From: Comamonadaceae bacterium
Lineage (GTDB): Bacteria > Pseudomonadota > Gammaproteobacteria > Burkholderiales > Burkholderiaceae_C
Assembly (NCBI GenBank): GCA_947460165.1
Contig: CANHKH010000018.1
Location: 1-18,609, forward strand
Direction: 5' to 3'
DNA length: 18,609 bases
Every line of letters begins with the position of its first letter. Within the stretch, counting starts at the first letter, position 1. Of the stretch, positions 7,204 through 14,130 are shown piece by piece. Below the pieces are notes generated by a model. It did not search any database. It was given only the letters and a program-made list of their open reading frames with translations, and was not told the DNA's origin. The translations under genes and the position numbers were made by a program.

Positions 7204-7877
7204 ATGCGACCAACCCTATGAGAGCCTATATCCGATACCTTAGAAAGAGCCAAGAAACCTGGCGCGTAATTGCTGAGGCACTCGGATGGAAGCGTGCATA
7301 CAAAGAGGGGCGTCCGGTAGATTCAGAGGGTCGACCCATTCCTTGGTACACCTATCCGGCAATCGAGTTTCTTCGAACATTGGACATGAGCCATTGCCGA
7401 GTTTTTGAGTATGGATGTGGCAATTCATCCATTTTTCTGGCACAGCGTGTCAAAGAAATTTTTGCTGCAGAAAACGACCCTGCCTGGGCTGCGGAAGTTG
7501 GAGCCGCAAAAATTGCCAATCTCACCATCATCACCGCGACCGAAAAGTCAGCCTACGTCAACGCTCCATTCACAGTCGGGGACGGATTTGACATCATGGT
7601 TGTTGACGGACGGCATCGCCGCGATTGTGCTGAAGTCGCTGCTCAGTTGGTGACGGCTGATGGACTTATTATTTTTGACAATGCCGACTGGTACCCCGAC
7701 GCCTGCGAGTCACTGCGCGCGCGAGGGTGGACGCAAATTGATTTTTCGGGACTGGGCCCCATCAACCCTTACGCCTGGACCACCGCAGTGTTCATTCGAT
7801 CAAGCCTTGGATTCAAACGCATGAGTGGGGTCAAGCCCACGGGTGGCAACCCATCTGGGGAAAGCAAGAACGGGTGA
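7200..7877 (+). CDS. Putative class I SAM-dependent methyltransferase (specific target unknown)
   Basis: ATG 7200 overlaps the wzx stop (ATGA) and gives 225 residues. The open frame extends further back, but only as a shadow of wzx. FEYGCGNSS at residues 69-77 is a methyltransferase motif I (the E/DxGxG SAM-binding loop). VVDGRHRRDC with Asp136, and LIIFDNADWYP a little later, fit the later strands of a Rossmann-like SAM fold. Proteins of this kind are often seen in surface-glycan clusters beside FkbM-type enzymes, but I cannot name an experimentally defined member. It probably modifies the sugar chain in the cytosol, for example by O-methylation. The local base composition is poorer in GC than the flanks (27 of 60 bases G or C at 7201-7260). 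The C-terminal tail after VFIRSS is low-complexity and may be disordered. Confidence 0.65.
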   Translation: MNATNPMRAYIRYLRKSQETWRVIAEALGWKRAYKEGRPVDSEGRPIPWYTYPAIEFLRTLDMSHCRVFEYGCGNSSIFLAQRVKEIFAAENDPAWAAEVGAAKIANLTIITATEKSAYVNAPFTVGDGFDIMVVDGRHRRDCAEVAAQLVTADGLIIFDNADWYPDACESLRARGWTQIDFSGLGPINPYAWTTAVFIRSSLGFKRMSGVKPTGGNPSGESKNG

Positions 7878-8605
7878 GCAACGGCCGTTCTGAGAACTTA
7901 AAATTGACATCCCTCATGACAGTCAAATCCTTGCTTCGCGGCGTCAAAACGATGATCACTGGCGATCCCGCGCTCAAGCCCAACCTGTGCTTCGGACAAG
8001 ACGGCGAGGACCTGATCCTCGATCGCCTGCTCGACCGTCAAGCCAAAGGCTTTTATGTCGATGTGGGCGCCCACCACCCAGCTCGCTTTTCAAACACTTA
8101 CTTGTTTTATCAACGGGGATGGCGGGGCATCAACATCGATGCCATGCCAGGTTCAATGCGAGCCTTCAAGCGCCTACGCCCTCGAGACATCAACATCGAA
8201 GCAGGCGTAGCTGGGGTCGCCGGCCAACTCGCTTACTTCCAATTCAATGAGCCCGCACTCAATACATTCGATGCAGACGAGGCGCAGCATAAAAACAATC
8301 CCCCCTATCGCCTGATCAATACGACCAATGTTCAGGTTGAGCGTCTAGACCGGATCCTGGATCAGCACATGCCACCCGGACAGCTGATTGACTTCATGTC
8401 TGTCGATGTAGAAGGCAAAGACTACGAAGTCTTGCGTTCCAACGATTGGCAGCGCTACAGGCCCCGTTTTGTGTTGGCCGAAACCCTGCGGACTGACCTT
8501 TTAAGGCTTCGCGACTGCCCAGTGACGGACTTCTTGATCACTGTCGGCTACCGTCCGATTGCAAAGGCCTACAACACAAGTTTTTTCAGTCGGAACGATG
8601 CATGA
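7874..8605 (+). CDS. FkbM family methyltransferase
   Basis: FkbM-type enzymes (Methyltransf_21) use S-adenosylmethionine to methylate hydroxyl groups and are common in O-antigen and capsule clusters. The 243-residue product carries the signature DVGAHHP at 63-69, then RFSNTYLFYQRGWRGINIDA, and the second hallmark SVDVEGKDYEVLRSNDW with Asp178. Both match the family well. The start is GTG 7874, overlapping the preceding stop by GTGA, with no clear Shine-Dalgarno, so translation is probably coupled. The end overlaps the next methyltransferase by ATGA. The likely role is O-methylation of a sugar in the repeat unit or at the chain end. The acceptor sugar and position are not readable from sequence. 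Confidence 0.88.
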   Translation: MSNGRSENLKLTSLMTVKSLLRGVKTMITGDPALKPNLCFGQDGEDLILDRLLDRQAKGFYVDVGAHHPARFSNTYLFYQRGWRGINIDAMPGSMRAFKRLRPRDINIEAGVAGVAGQLAYFQFNEPALNTFDADEAQHKNNPPYRLINTTNVQVERLDRILDQHMPPGQLIDFMSVDVEGKDYEVLRSNDWQRYRPRFVLAETLRTDLLRLRDCPVTDFLITVGYRPIAKAYNTSFFSRNDA

Positions 8606-9606
8606 CAAGTACATCACTCCAGATGCGCTGCCCCGTCTGCAACGGTCAAAGCTTCCAAGCGGGTCCGCAGATCTTCGACGATCGTTATGGACAAGCTCAC
8701 ATATTTAATCTGGCAAGCTGCAAAAATTGCAGACATCTGGCGACGGCACCTCGACTTTCAGAGAGCGACTTGCCTGCCCTGTATGGCACCTACTACCCTC
8801 GAAAAGCCATCAACGCAGCGCAAGTGGCACAAGAGGCGGCCAAGATCCTCAAACCACAGGCCGCTCTCAGGCGATGGTGGAACGGCACCGACAATCAAGG
8901 GCAATATAGCGTTCGAGCCGGTCAATCCATGCTGGATGTGGGGTGTGGAAGCGGATGTTCCCTGCTAGAAGCTCAGGCCCTTGGGGCAAAAGCCTTCGGC
9001 ATAGAGGCCGACCCTAACGTTCGCCCCATTGCACAAGCCCTTGGGCTAAGTATTCATTTTGGAAGTCTGCAAGATGAGCCTTTCCCTGGGCAGCGTTTTG
9101 ATTTGATTGTCATGAATCAGGTCATTGAACATTTGCCCGATCCGGATCAGGCTTTGCGTCAACTGGCTCAAAGGCTGGCACCCGAAGGTCGCCTCTTTCT
9201 GGTGATGCCCAATACAGAATCGATTTGGAAGCGCTTGTCTGGCACTCGATGGATCAACTGGCATATTCCTTACCATCAGCACCATTTCAACCAGCGAAAC
9301 TTCATCCGAATGGCTCAGGCATGTGGTCTGAAGATGGTTCGCAAAAGAACCATCACGCCCAATGTCTGGACCGTGCTTCAGGTGAGGTCCATGTTCTCCA
9401 AGCCGCAATTGGGCATGCCCAGCCCTATTTGGGCAGTCAGCCCGCCCGCGGCACAAGATTCGGCCATGAACTCAGGGGCCAACCCAGTCAAAGTGATCGT
9501 GCGCGGTGTCATCCTGACAGGCATCGCCCTGGTGAACCGCATCACCGACGCTTTGGGACAAGGTGACAGCCTCTTGGTCGAACTTCAGAGCGAGCGCGTA
9601 TCGTGA
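8602..9606 (+). CDS. Class I SAM-dependent methyltransferase with N-terminal zinc-ribbon-like motif
   Basis: The 334-residue product has two CxxC pairs, Cys10/Cys13 (CPVC) and Cys40/Cys43 (CKNC), which form a probable zinc-binding knuckle ahead of a YGTYYP segment. This arrangement is shared by a group of sugar C- and O-methyltransferases. The Rossmann domain has LDVGCGSG at 111-118 for SAM binding, an acidic residue in FGIEADP ending the second strand, and the later motif FDLIVMNQVIEHLPDPDQAL typical of Methyltransf_23. The start is ATG 8602 within ATGA, and the end overlaps the next gene by GTGA. The acceptor is unknown. C-methylation of a deoxysugar is possible, since zinc-binding relatives do this, but the rest of such a pathway is not seen here. 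Confidence 0.85.
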   Translation: MTSTSLQMRCPVCNGQSFQAGPQIFDDRYGQAHIFNLASCKNCRHLATAPRLSESDLPALYGTYYPRKAINAAQVAQEAAKILKPQAALRRWWNGTDNQGQYSVRAGQSMLDVGCGSGCSLLEAQALGAKAFGIEADPNVRPIAQALGLSIHFGSLQDEPFPGQRFDLIVMNQVIEHLPDPDQALRQLAQRLAPEGRLFLVMPNTESIWKRLSGTRWINWHIPYHQHHFNQRNFIRMAQACGLKMVRKRTITPNVWTVLQVRSMFSKPQLGMPSPIWAVSPPAAQDSAMNSGANPVKVIVRGVILTGIALVNRITDALGQGDSLLVELQSERVS

Positions 9607-10442
9607 CTGTTCATGTGCTCATACCGGTGTTCAACCGACTGGCGTTGACTCAACAACTGGTCGATTGCATGCGGCGCCAGCAGACTGATCAAGCCTTGGA
9701 GCTATTGATCGTTGATGACGGCTCAACCGATGGCACAGATGCGTGGTTGAGTCTGCAAAAAGACATCCGCACTGTCCGGGGCAATGGCTACTTGTTCTGG
9801 GGGGGGGCGATGGATGTGGCACTGAAACAGCTCAAAGCCTTGGCGAGCGCTGATGACTGGGTGCTGTTGATGAACAACGACACCACCGTGGATGCCTTTT
9901 TTGTCCAGCAGCTCATAGACACAGCACGCGCCCATGGGCCAGCCGCGGTGGGCAGCGTCATACGTGACGAGTCGAGCCCAGCCAAGCTGCTCTCCATCGG
10001 TGCTCACATTGATCCGTGGCGCTTGGTCACACGTGACCTGCTGGACATCAGCACTTTGCACCGTGACCAAGCTACCGTGAGTGTCGACGCACTTTCAGGT
10101 CGCGGGGTTTTGTTTCCCATGGCCAGTATTTTGGCCGTCGCAGGCATGCGTCCGCGTGCCCTGCCCCATTACTTGGCAGACTACGAATTGTCGGTGCGCG
10201 TTCGCAAGGCCGGCTGGAAACTCCTGGTGTCGACGACCGCGGCTGTCTACTCCGCCGAAGACTATGGAAGTACAAGACGGGCCATGACCTGGCGGGAACG
10301 ATTGTTGTCGGTCCGCTCGCCAGCCTACCTGCCCGCCTTGTTTGTTTTCTGGTGGGAAGCGAGCAACTGGCTGCAACGTCTGACCTTGCCCTTGCGCCTG
10401 CCCCTTTTTCTGGTCTTCCCTCGCCTGCGCAAGAACGCATGA
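9603..10442 (+). CDS. Family 2 glycosyltransferase containing a G9 tract
   Basis: This GT-A enzyme would transfer a sugar from a nucleotide donor to the lipid-linked growing unit on the cytoplasmic side. The 279-residue product opens with HVLIPVFNR and has LIVDDGSTDGT at 35-45, with the nucleotide-binding Asp38/Asp39. The GNGYLFWGGAMDVAL segment follows. Asn91-Asn92-Asp93 (LLMNNDTT) stands in for the DxD-like metal site. This layout resembles rhamnosyltransferase-like GT2 enzymes. The codons for W66-G67-G68-A69 form an uninterrupted run of nine G (9799-9807). The start is GTG 9603 inside GTGA and the end overlaps the next gene by ATGA. Donor and acceptor are unknown. Confidence 0.88.
   Translation: MTVHVLIPVFNRLALTQQLVDCMRRQQTDQALELLIVDDGSTDGTDAWLSLQKDIRTVRGNGYLFWGGAMDVALKQLKALASADDWVLLMNNDTTVDAFFVQQLIDTARAHGPAAVGSVIRDESSPAKLLSIGAHIDPWRLVTRDLLDISTLHRDQATVSVDALSGRGVLFPMASILAVAGMRPRALPHYLADYELSVRVRKAGWKLLVSTTAAVYSAEDYGSTRRAMTWRERLLSVRSPAYLPALFVFWWEASNWLQRLTLPLRLPLFLVFPRLRKNA
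9799..9807 (+). repeat. Homopolymer of nine G inside the GT2 gene
   Basis: This is the longest single-base run I found in the window. It spans the end of TGG, two GGG codons and the first base of GCG (residues 66-69). With nine G the frame is open. With ten the reading frame ends at TGA after 17 new codons, and with eight it ends at TGA within about eight codons. Such tracts are classic sites of slipped-strand mispairing in surface-glycan genes of other bacteria. Confidence 0.9.
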
Positions 10443-11569
10443 AAATCCTCATCGTAGACACCTACTACCCAGCCTTTCTGGCGCGTTTTTACTCAGCGCG
10501 ACCAGGCCTCGCCAGCGAAGATGCATCCCTTCAGAGGCAAGCGCTGCTCGATGCTTGCTTTGGCACGTCCGACTTTTACAGCCGTCACCTGAACGCGCTG
10601 GGTTGTGAGGCGCAAGACTTGATCGTCAATTGCCTGCCCTTGCAGCAGACTTGGGCTCGGGCTCATCAAGTGCCCTTGTCACAACTGGCTCTGAAAGTGC
10701 CCCATCGGTTGTTCAGGTTGCCCCTTGTGGGAAATTTTCTGGCCAAGCTGCCGGGCTTGATGGACGTGGCAGTTGCGCAGATCAAGGCCGCCAAACCCGA
10801 CGTGCTTTACTGTCAAGACTTGTCTTTTTTCCCTGCAGAGGTGCTTCGTGAACTCAAGCAGGACGTCAAGCTCATCGTCGGTCAAATTGCCTGCCCGCTG
10901 CCTCCGGAATCTTTCCTCAAAGGCTACGACCTCATTCTGACTTCCTTCCCCCACTTCGTCGATCGTTTGCGGGCATTGGGCGTGCACTCAGACTACTTTC
11001 GCATTGGCTTTGACGAGCGGATACTGTCACGGCTTGGGCCGATCCCCAAGGACATGGACTTCAGCTTCGTGGGCGGCATCAGTCGCCACCATGGCGGCGC
11101 GATTCCGCTGCTCGAGTATTTGGTCGAGCGAGTCGGCATGCAGGTTTTCGGCTACGGGGCCGACGCGCTGCCCGCAACATCTCCCGTTCGCGCCAGCCAC
11201 GGCGGTGAGGTCTGGGGTCTGGACATGTACAGAGCCCTGGCGCGCAGCCGAATCACGTTGAACCGTCACATCAACGTCGCGGAAAATAACGCCAACAACA
11301 TGCGTCTTTTTGAGGCCACGGGCGTAGGCACCTTGCTGCTGACCGATCGCAAGGACAACCTGAACGACCTGTTCGAGGTAGGGCGTGAGGTGTTGGCCTA
11401 CTCCAGCAAAGAGGAGGCGGCAGAGAAGGTGAGTCACTTCATCTCCAGACCGGAGGAGGCTCAAAAAATTGCGGCTGCCGGCCAGGCGCGCACTTTAAGA
11501 GAACACACCTACTTTCACAGAATGCAAGAGTTGGTGCCCTTGCTCAAGCGCTACCTCTCACGCCCATGA
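10439..11569 (+). CDS. Glycosyltransferase, CgeB-like C-terminal domain
   Basis: ATG 10439 within ATGA is preferred. An in-frame ATG at 10352 lies inside the GT2 gene. The 376-residue product looks like a GT-B glycosyltransferase. Its N-terminal half starts MKILIVDTYYPAFL and includes IKAAKPDVLYCQDLSFF. The C-terminal half has DFSFVGGIS, followed by RITLNRHINVAE, NNMRLFEATGVGTLLLTD (catalytic-type Glu292) and a helical tail with LREHTYFHRM. These match the Glyco_trans_1_2/CgeB-like group, in which the E-A-(T/M)-G-(V/A)-G loop contacts the donor nucleotide. It probably adds one sugar of the repeat unit in the cytosol. The start overlaps the preceding GT2 and the end overlaps the next methyltransferase by ATGA. 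Confidence 0.8.
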   Translation: MKILIVDTYYPAFLARFYSARPGLASEDASLQRQALLDACFGTSDFYSRHLNALGCEAQDLIVNCLPLQQTWARAHQVPLSQLALKVPHRLFRLPLVGNFLAKLPGLMDVAVAQIKAAKPDVLYCQDLSFFPAEVLRELKQDVKLIVGQIACPLPPESFLKGYDLILTSFPHFVDRLRALGVHSDYFRIGFDERILSRLGPIPKDMDFSFVGGISRHHGGAIPLLEYLVERVGMQVFGYGADALPATSPVRASHGGEVWGLDMYRALARSRITLNRHINVAENNANNMRLFEATGVGTLLLTDRKDNLNDLFEVGREVLAYSSKEEAAEKVSHFISRPEEAQKIAAAGQARTLREHTYFHRMQELVPLLKRYLSRP

Positions 11570-12378
11570 AAGCTGTTCTGTCTCAAGCGCTCAACCATTT
11601 CCCGAACTTCAAGCACCAACTCAGGCGCCTGAGAGATCGATGGTTGCCTGGAAGTGCGGTGTCTACCGACTATGTCGCGCTTGAGGGCCAAGAAGCGGTG
11701 CTGCAAGGCCAACAATTACGCCAATCATGGCAAGACGATGCGCTGCCAGCTCGTCAAAGGGAGCTGGTAGAAAAGCAGCTCCAGCAGTACCGCAAGGGCG
11801 CAGCAATTGATGTGTTTGATGTGTTCGTGCAGTCACTCAAAGAACTGCCATCGCTTTCAGAGGGCATGACGCTTTTAGAAGTGGGTTGCTCCAGTGGGTT
11901 TTACAGCGAAGTGCTTGACATTGCCGGCTTGCCTTTGAACTACAGTGGTTGCGACTACTCAAGCGCCTTCATTGAGATGGCCCAGGCGTGCTACCCGAAA
12001 ACCTCCTTCTCCGTCGAAGACGCCACCCGCTTGCAGCGGGCCGACCAATCAGTAGACATCGTGGTCTCAGGATGCTGCCTGCTGCATATCCCAGAGTACA
12101 GGCAAGCCGTGGCTGAGACAGCCAGGGTGGCACGCTCCTACGCCGTGTTTCATCGCACACCAGTGGTGTGGGGCCAGGATGAGCAGTGGTATCAAAAAAA
12201 GGCCTATGGCATAGATACGGTGGAAATCCACTTCAACGAGCCAGATTTTCTGGCGCTGCTGCAGATCAACGGGCTTGAGCTGCTAGCGACGTATACGCTG
12301 CACCAGCAATCAAATGCATCGGACGACTCACGCGGGCAGGCGGTGCGCACCTATGTTTGCAGAAAGAATTCCATTTGA
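11566..12378 (+). CDS. Class I SAM-dependent methyltransferase
   Basis: The 270-residue product has an N-terminal helical region and then a methyltransferase domain with LLEVGCSSGFY (motif I, Glu105 to Gly111). YSGCDYSSAFIEMAQACYP carries the acidic residue that would bind the SAM ribose. FSVEDATRLQ and VDIVVSGCCLLHIPEY supply the post-strand-4 region of the Methyltransf_11/25 type. The start is ATG 11566 in ATGA. The end overlaps a proposed TTG start of the next gene. It is the fourth predicted methyltransferase of the cluster and is separated from the other three by two glycosyltransferase genes, suggesting its own acceptor sugar. The acceptor cannot be read from the sequence. Confidence 0.82.
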   Translation: MKAVLSQALNHFPNFKHQLRRLRDRWLPGSAVSTDYVALEGQEAVLQGQQLRQSWQDDALPARQRELVEKQLQQYRKGAAIDVFDVFVQSLKELPSLSEGMTLLEVGCSSGFYSEVLDIAGLPLNYSGCDYSSAFIEMAQACYPKTSFSVEDATRLQRADQSVDIVVSGCCLLHIPEYRQAVAETARVARSYAVFHRTPVVWGQDEQWYQKKAYGIDTVEIHFNEPDFLALLQINGLELLATYTLHQQSNASDDSRGQAVRTYVCRKNSI

Positions 12379-13349
12379 AACCCCGCTACTTTTGCACGCT
12401 CTTTGACAGCGGCTACCTCCTCAAAGGCCTGGCCATGCTGCGCAGCCTGGCCCGCTTTTGCCCCACGGCCAAGGTGTACGTGCTGTGCATGGACGAACAG
12501 ACGCAGCACATCCTGGAGCGCCTGGACCTGCCTTTTGTCAGCTGCATTCCTTTGCGTGAGGTGGAGGACGAAGCACTCCTGAAAGCCAAGGCGGACCGAG
12601 GCGTGGCCGAATACTGCTGGACGCTGTCGCCTTGCCTGCCCTGGCATGTGATGCAGGGGCATCCTGAAATCGACTTCATCACCTATGTCGATGCCGATCT
12701 GCTTTTTTATTCGGAGGTCGAGCCGCTGTTTGCGGAGATTGGTGAGTCCTCGATTGCGATCATTGAGCACCGTTTCACGCCCAGGCTCAAAGACCGCGAG
12801 GTCAATGGCCGTTTCTGCGTGGAATGGGTCAGCTTCCGTCGCGACGAGCAGGGCATGGCTTGCCTGGCGCGTTGGCGAGAGCAGTGCATTGAGTGGTGCT
12901 ACTACCGGCTCGAAGACGGCAAGATGGGCGACCAAAAATACCTGGACGAATGGCCCAACCGCTATTCAGCCTGTCACATCCTCATGAATGTGGGCGCTGG
13001 CATTGCACCCTGGAACTACGCGCAGTACCGGTTCGCCAGCGATGCCGCCGGGCACATCACGGTGGCGGGCGCACCCCTTTTGTTCTACCACTTCCACCAA
13101 TTCCAACTCTTGGACAACGGCGGCTTTGACCGACTGTCCTCGTTCTACACCAGCGAGTGCGCCGAGCCCAATGCGGTGTATGCCGCTTACGAAGCCGACC
13201 TGAAAATTCGCTTGGCTGAAGTCAGGGCCTTGGTGCCGGGCTTCAAGGCTGGACTCAAGCCGGCGGCCAGCGTGCGCGGACGCCGTTGGATACAGCAGTT
13301 CGTCCCATTTTGGGTCAAGGAAATCGCGCGCCGGTTTCTGCGCTATTGA
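12375..13349 (+). CDS. GT8-like glycosyltransferase-fold protein
   Basis: The 324-residue product begins KPRYFCTLFDSGYLLKGLAM, as in GT8-like nucleotide-sugar transferases. It has a DxD metal/nucleotide site at Asp106-Ala-Asp108 (YVDADLLFY), then IIEHRF, then the strongly conserved-looking blocks EWCYYR from residue 173 and GDQKYLDEWP at 185-194. I have seen this arrangement in an uncharacterised family of glycan-cluster proteins, and its reaction is not defined to my knowledge. The start is uncertain. TTG 12375 forms a 4-nt TTGA overlap like its neighbours and has AGAAAG 8 nt upstream. TTG 12357 is also open and would add six residues. It probably transfers a hexose or related sugar in the cytosol. 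Confidence 0.75.
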   Translation: MKPRYFCTLFDSGYLLKGLAMLRSLARFCPTAKVYVLCMDEQTQHILERLDLPFVSCIPLREVEDEALLKAKADRGVAEYCWTLSPCLPWHVMQGHPEIDFITYVDADLLFYSEVEPLFAEIGESSIAIIEHRFTPRLKDREVNGRFCVEWVSFRRDEQGMACLARWREQCIEWCYYRLEDGKMGDQKYLDEWPNRYSACHILMNVGAGIAPWNYAQYRFASDAAGHITVAGAPLLFYHFHQFQLLDNGGFDRLSSFYTSECAEPNAVYAAYEADLKIRLAEVRALVPGFKAGLKPAASVRGRRWIQQFVPFWVKEIARRFLRY

Positions 13350-13355
13350 ATCCCC

Positions 13356-14120
13356 ATGGTCTCTGAACAAGCTCGCATTTCGGTCATCACCGTCTGCTTT
13401 AACAGCCAAGCCACCATAGAACGGGCCATCGAGTCCGTGGTCGCTCAGCAATGGCCCGCGGTCGAACACATCGTGATTGACGGTGGCTCCACCGACGGCA
13501 CGCTGGCGATATTGGAGCGCTTTAAGCCGCACTTGGCGGCTTTGGTCAGCGAGCCCGACAAGGGCATTTACGACGCGATGAACAAAGGCCTGGCCCGAGC
13601 CACGGGCGAGGTGGTTTGCTTTTTAAATGCCGACGACCAATACGCCGATGCCAATGTGCTGGCTGAAGTGGCCCAGCAGATGCACACGCACCAACTCGAT
13701 GCACTCGTGGCCGACGTGGGGTTTTTCAAGGCAGACCATCCCGCGCGCATGATCCGCCGCTACCGATCGGACCGCTTCAGCCCGCAAAAACTTGCCTGGG
13801 GCTGGATGCCGGCGCACCCTGGTTTTTTTCTCAAGCGCGAGGTGGCGCAGCGGGTGGGTCTCTTCAAAACCGACTACCGCATTGCCGGCGACTATGAGTT
13901 TGTGGTGCGCGCTTTTTACGGCCATCACTTGATTTACCGTCACCTGCCACGGGTGTTGGTGCACATGCAGGCCGGGGGCGCCAGCAACAACGGCTGGCGC
14001 GCCAAGGTCTTGCTCAACCAAGAGGTGCTGCGCGCCTGCCGCGAAAACGGCGTGCCCACCAATATCGTCAAGATCTTGAGCAAGTACCCGGCCAAGCTGC
14101 TGGAGATGTTCAGACCATGA
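13356..14120 (+). CDS. Family 2 glycosyltransferase (WcaA/WcaE-like)
   Basis: The 254-residue product is a GT-A enzyme with ISVITVCFNS at the N-terminus, VIDGGSTDGT at 40-49, the GIYDAMNKGLARATGEVVCF block and LNADD at 90-94 carrying the DxD-like metal site. The later HPGFFLKREV and IAGDYEF segments are typical of WcaE- and WcaA-like transferases that act on undecaprenyl-linked intermediates. It starts 6 nt after the preceding stop with a weak ribosome site. A T7 run lies at 13823-13829, but poly-T of this length is common and I give it little weight. The donor is unknown. A role early in the unit is possible because the initiating enzymes follow directly. Confidence 0.88.
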   Translation: MVSEQARISVITVCFNSQATIERAIESVVAQQWPAVEHIVIDGGSTDGTLAILERFKPHLAALVSEPDKGIYDAMNKGLARATGEVVCFLNADDQYADANVLAEVAQQMHTHQLDALVADVGFFKADHPARMIRRYRSDRFSPQKLAWGWMPAHPGFFLKREVAQRVGLFKTDYRIAGDYEFVVRAFYGHHLIYRHLPRVLVHMQAGGASNNGWRAKVLLNQEVLRACRENGVPTNIVKILSKYPAKLLEMFRP

Positions 14121-14130
14121 GGCTGGTGCC

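Noticed and set aside
12357..12374. Earlier TTG start for the GT8-like gene
   Set aside because: It is possible, but TTG 12375 gives the same 4-nt overlap as the six preceding junctions and has AGAAAG at a good distance, so it was preferred.
13823..13829. T7 run in the second GT2 gene as another phase-variable tract
   Set aside because: Seven T is common in coding sequence and short for slippage. A similar T7 at 14814-14820 in the WbpV-like gene shows that such runs are background here.
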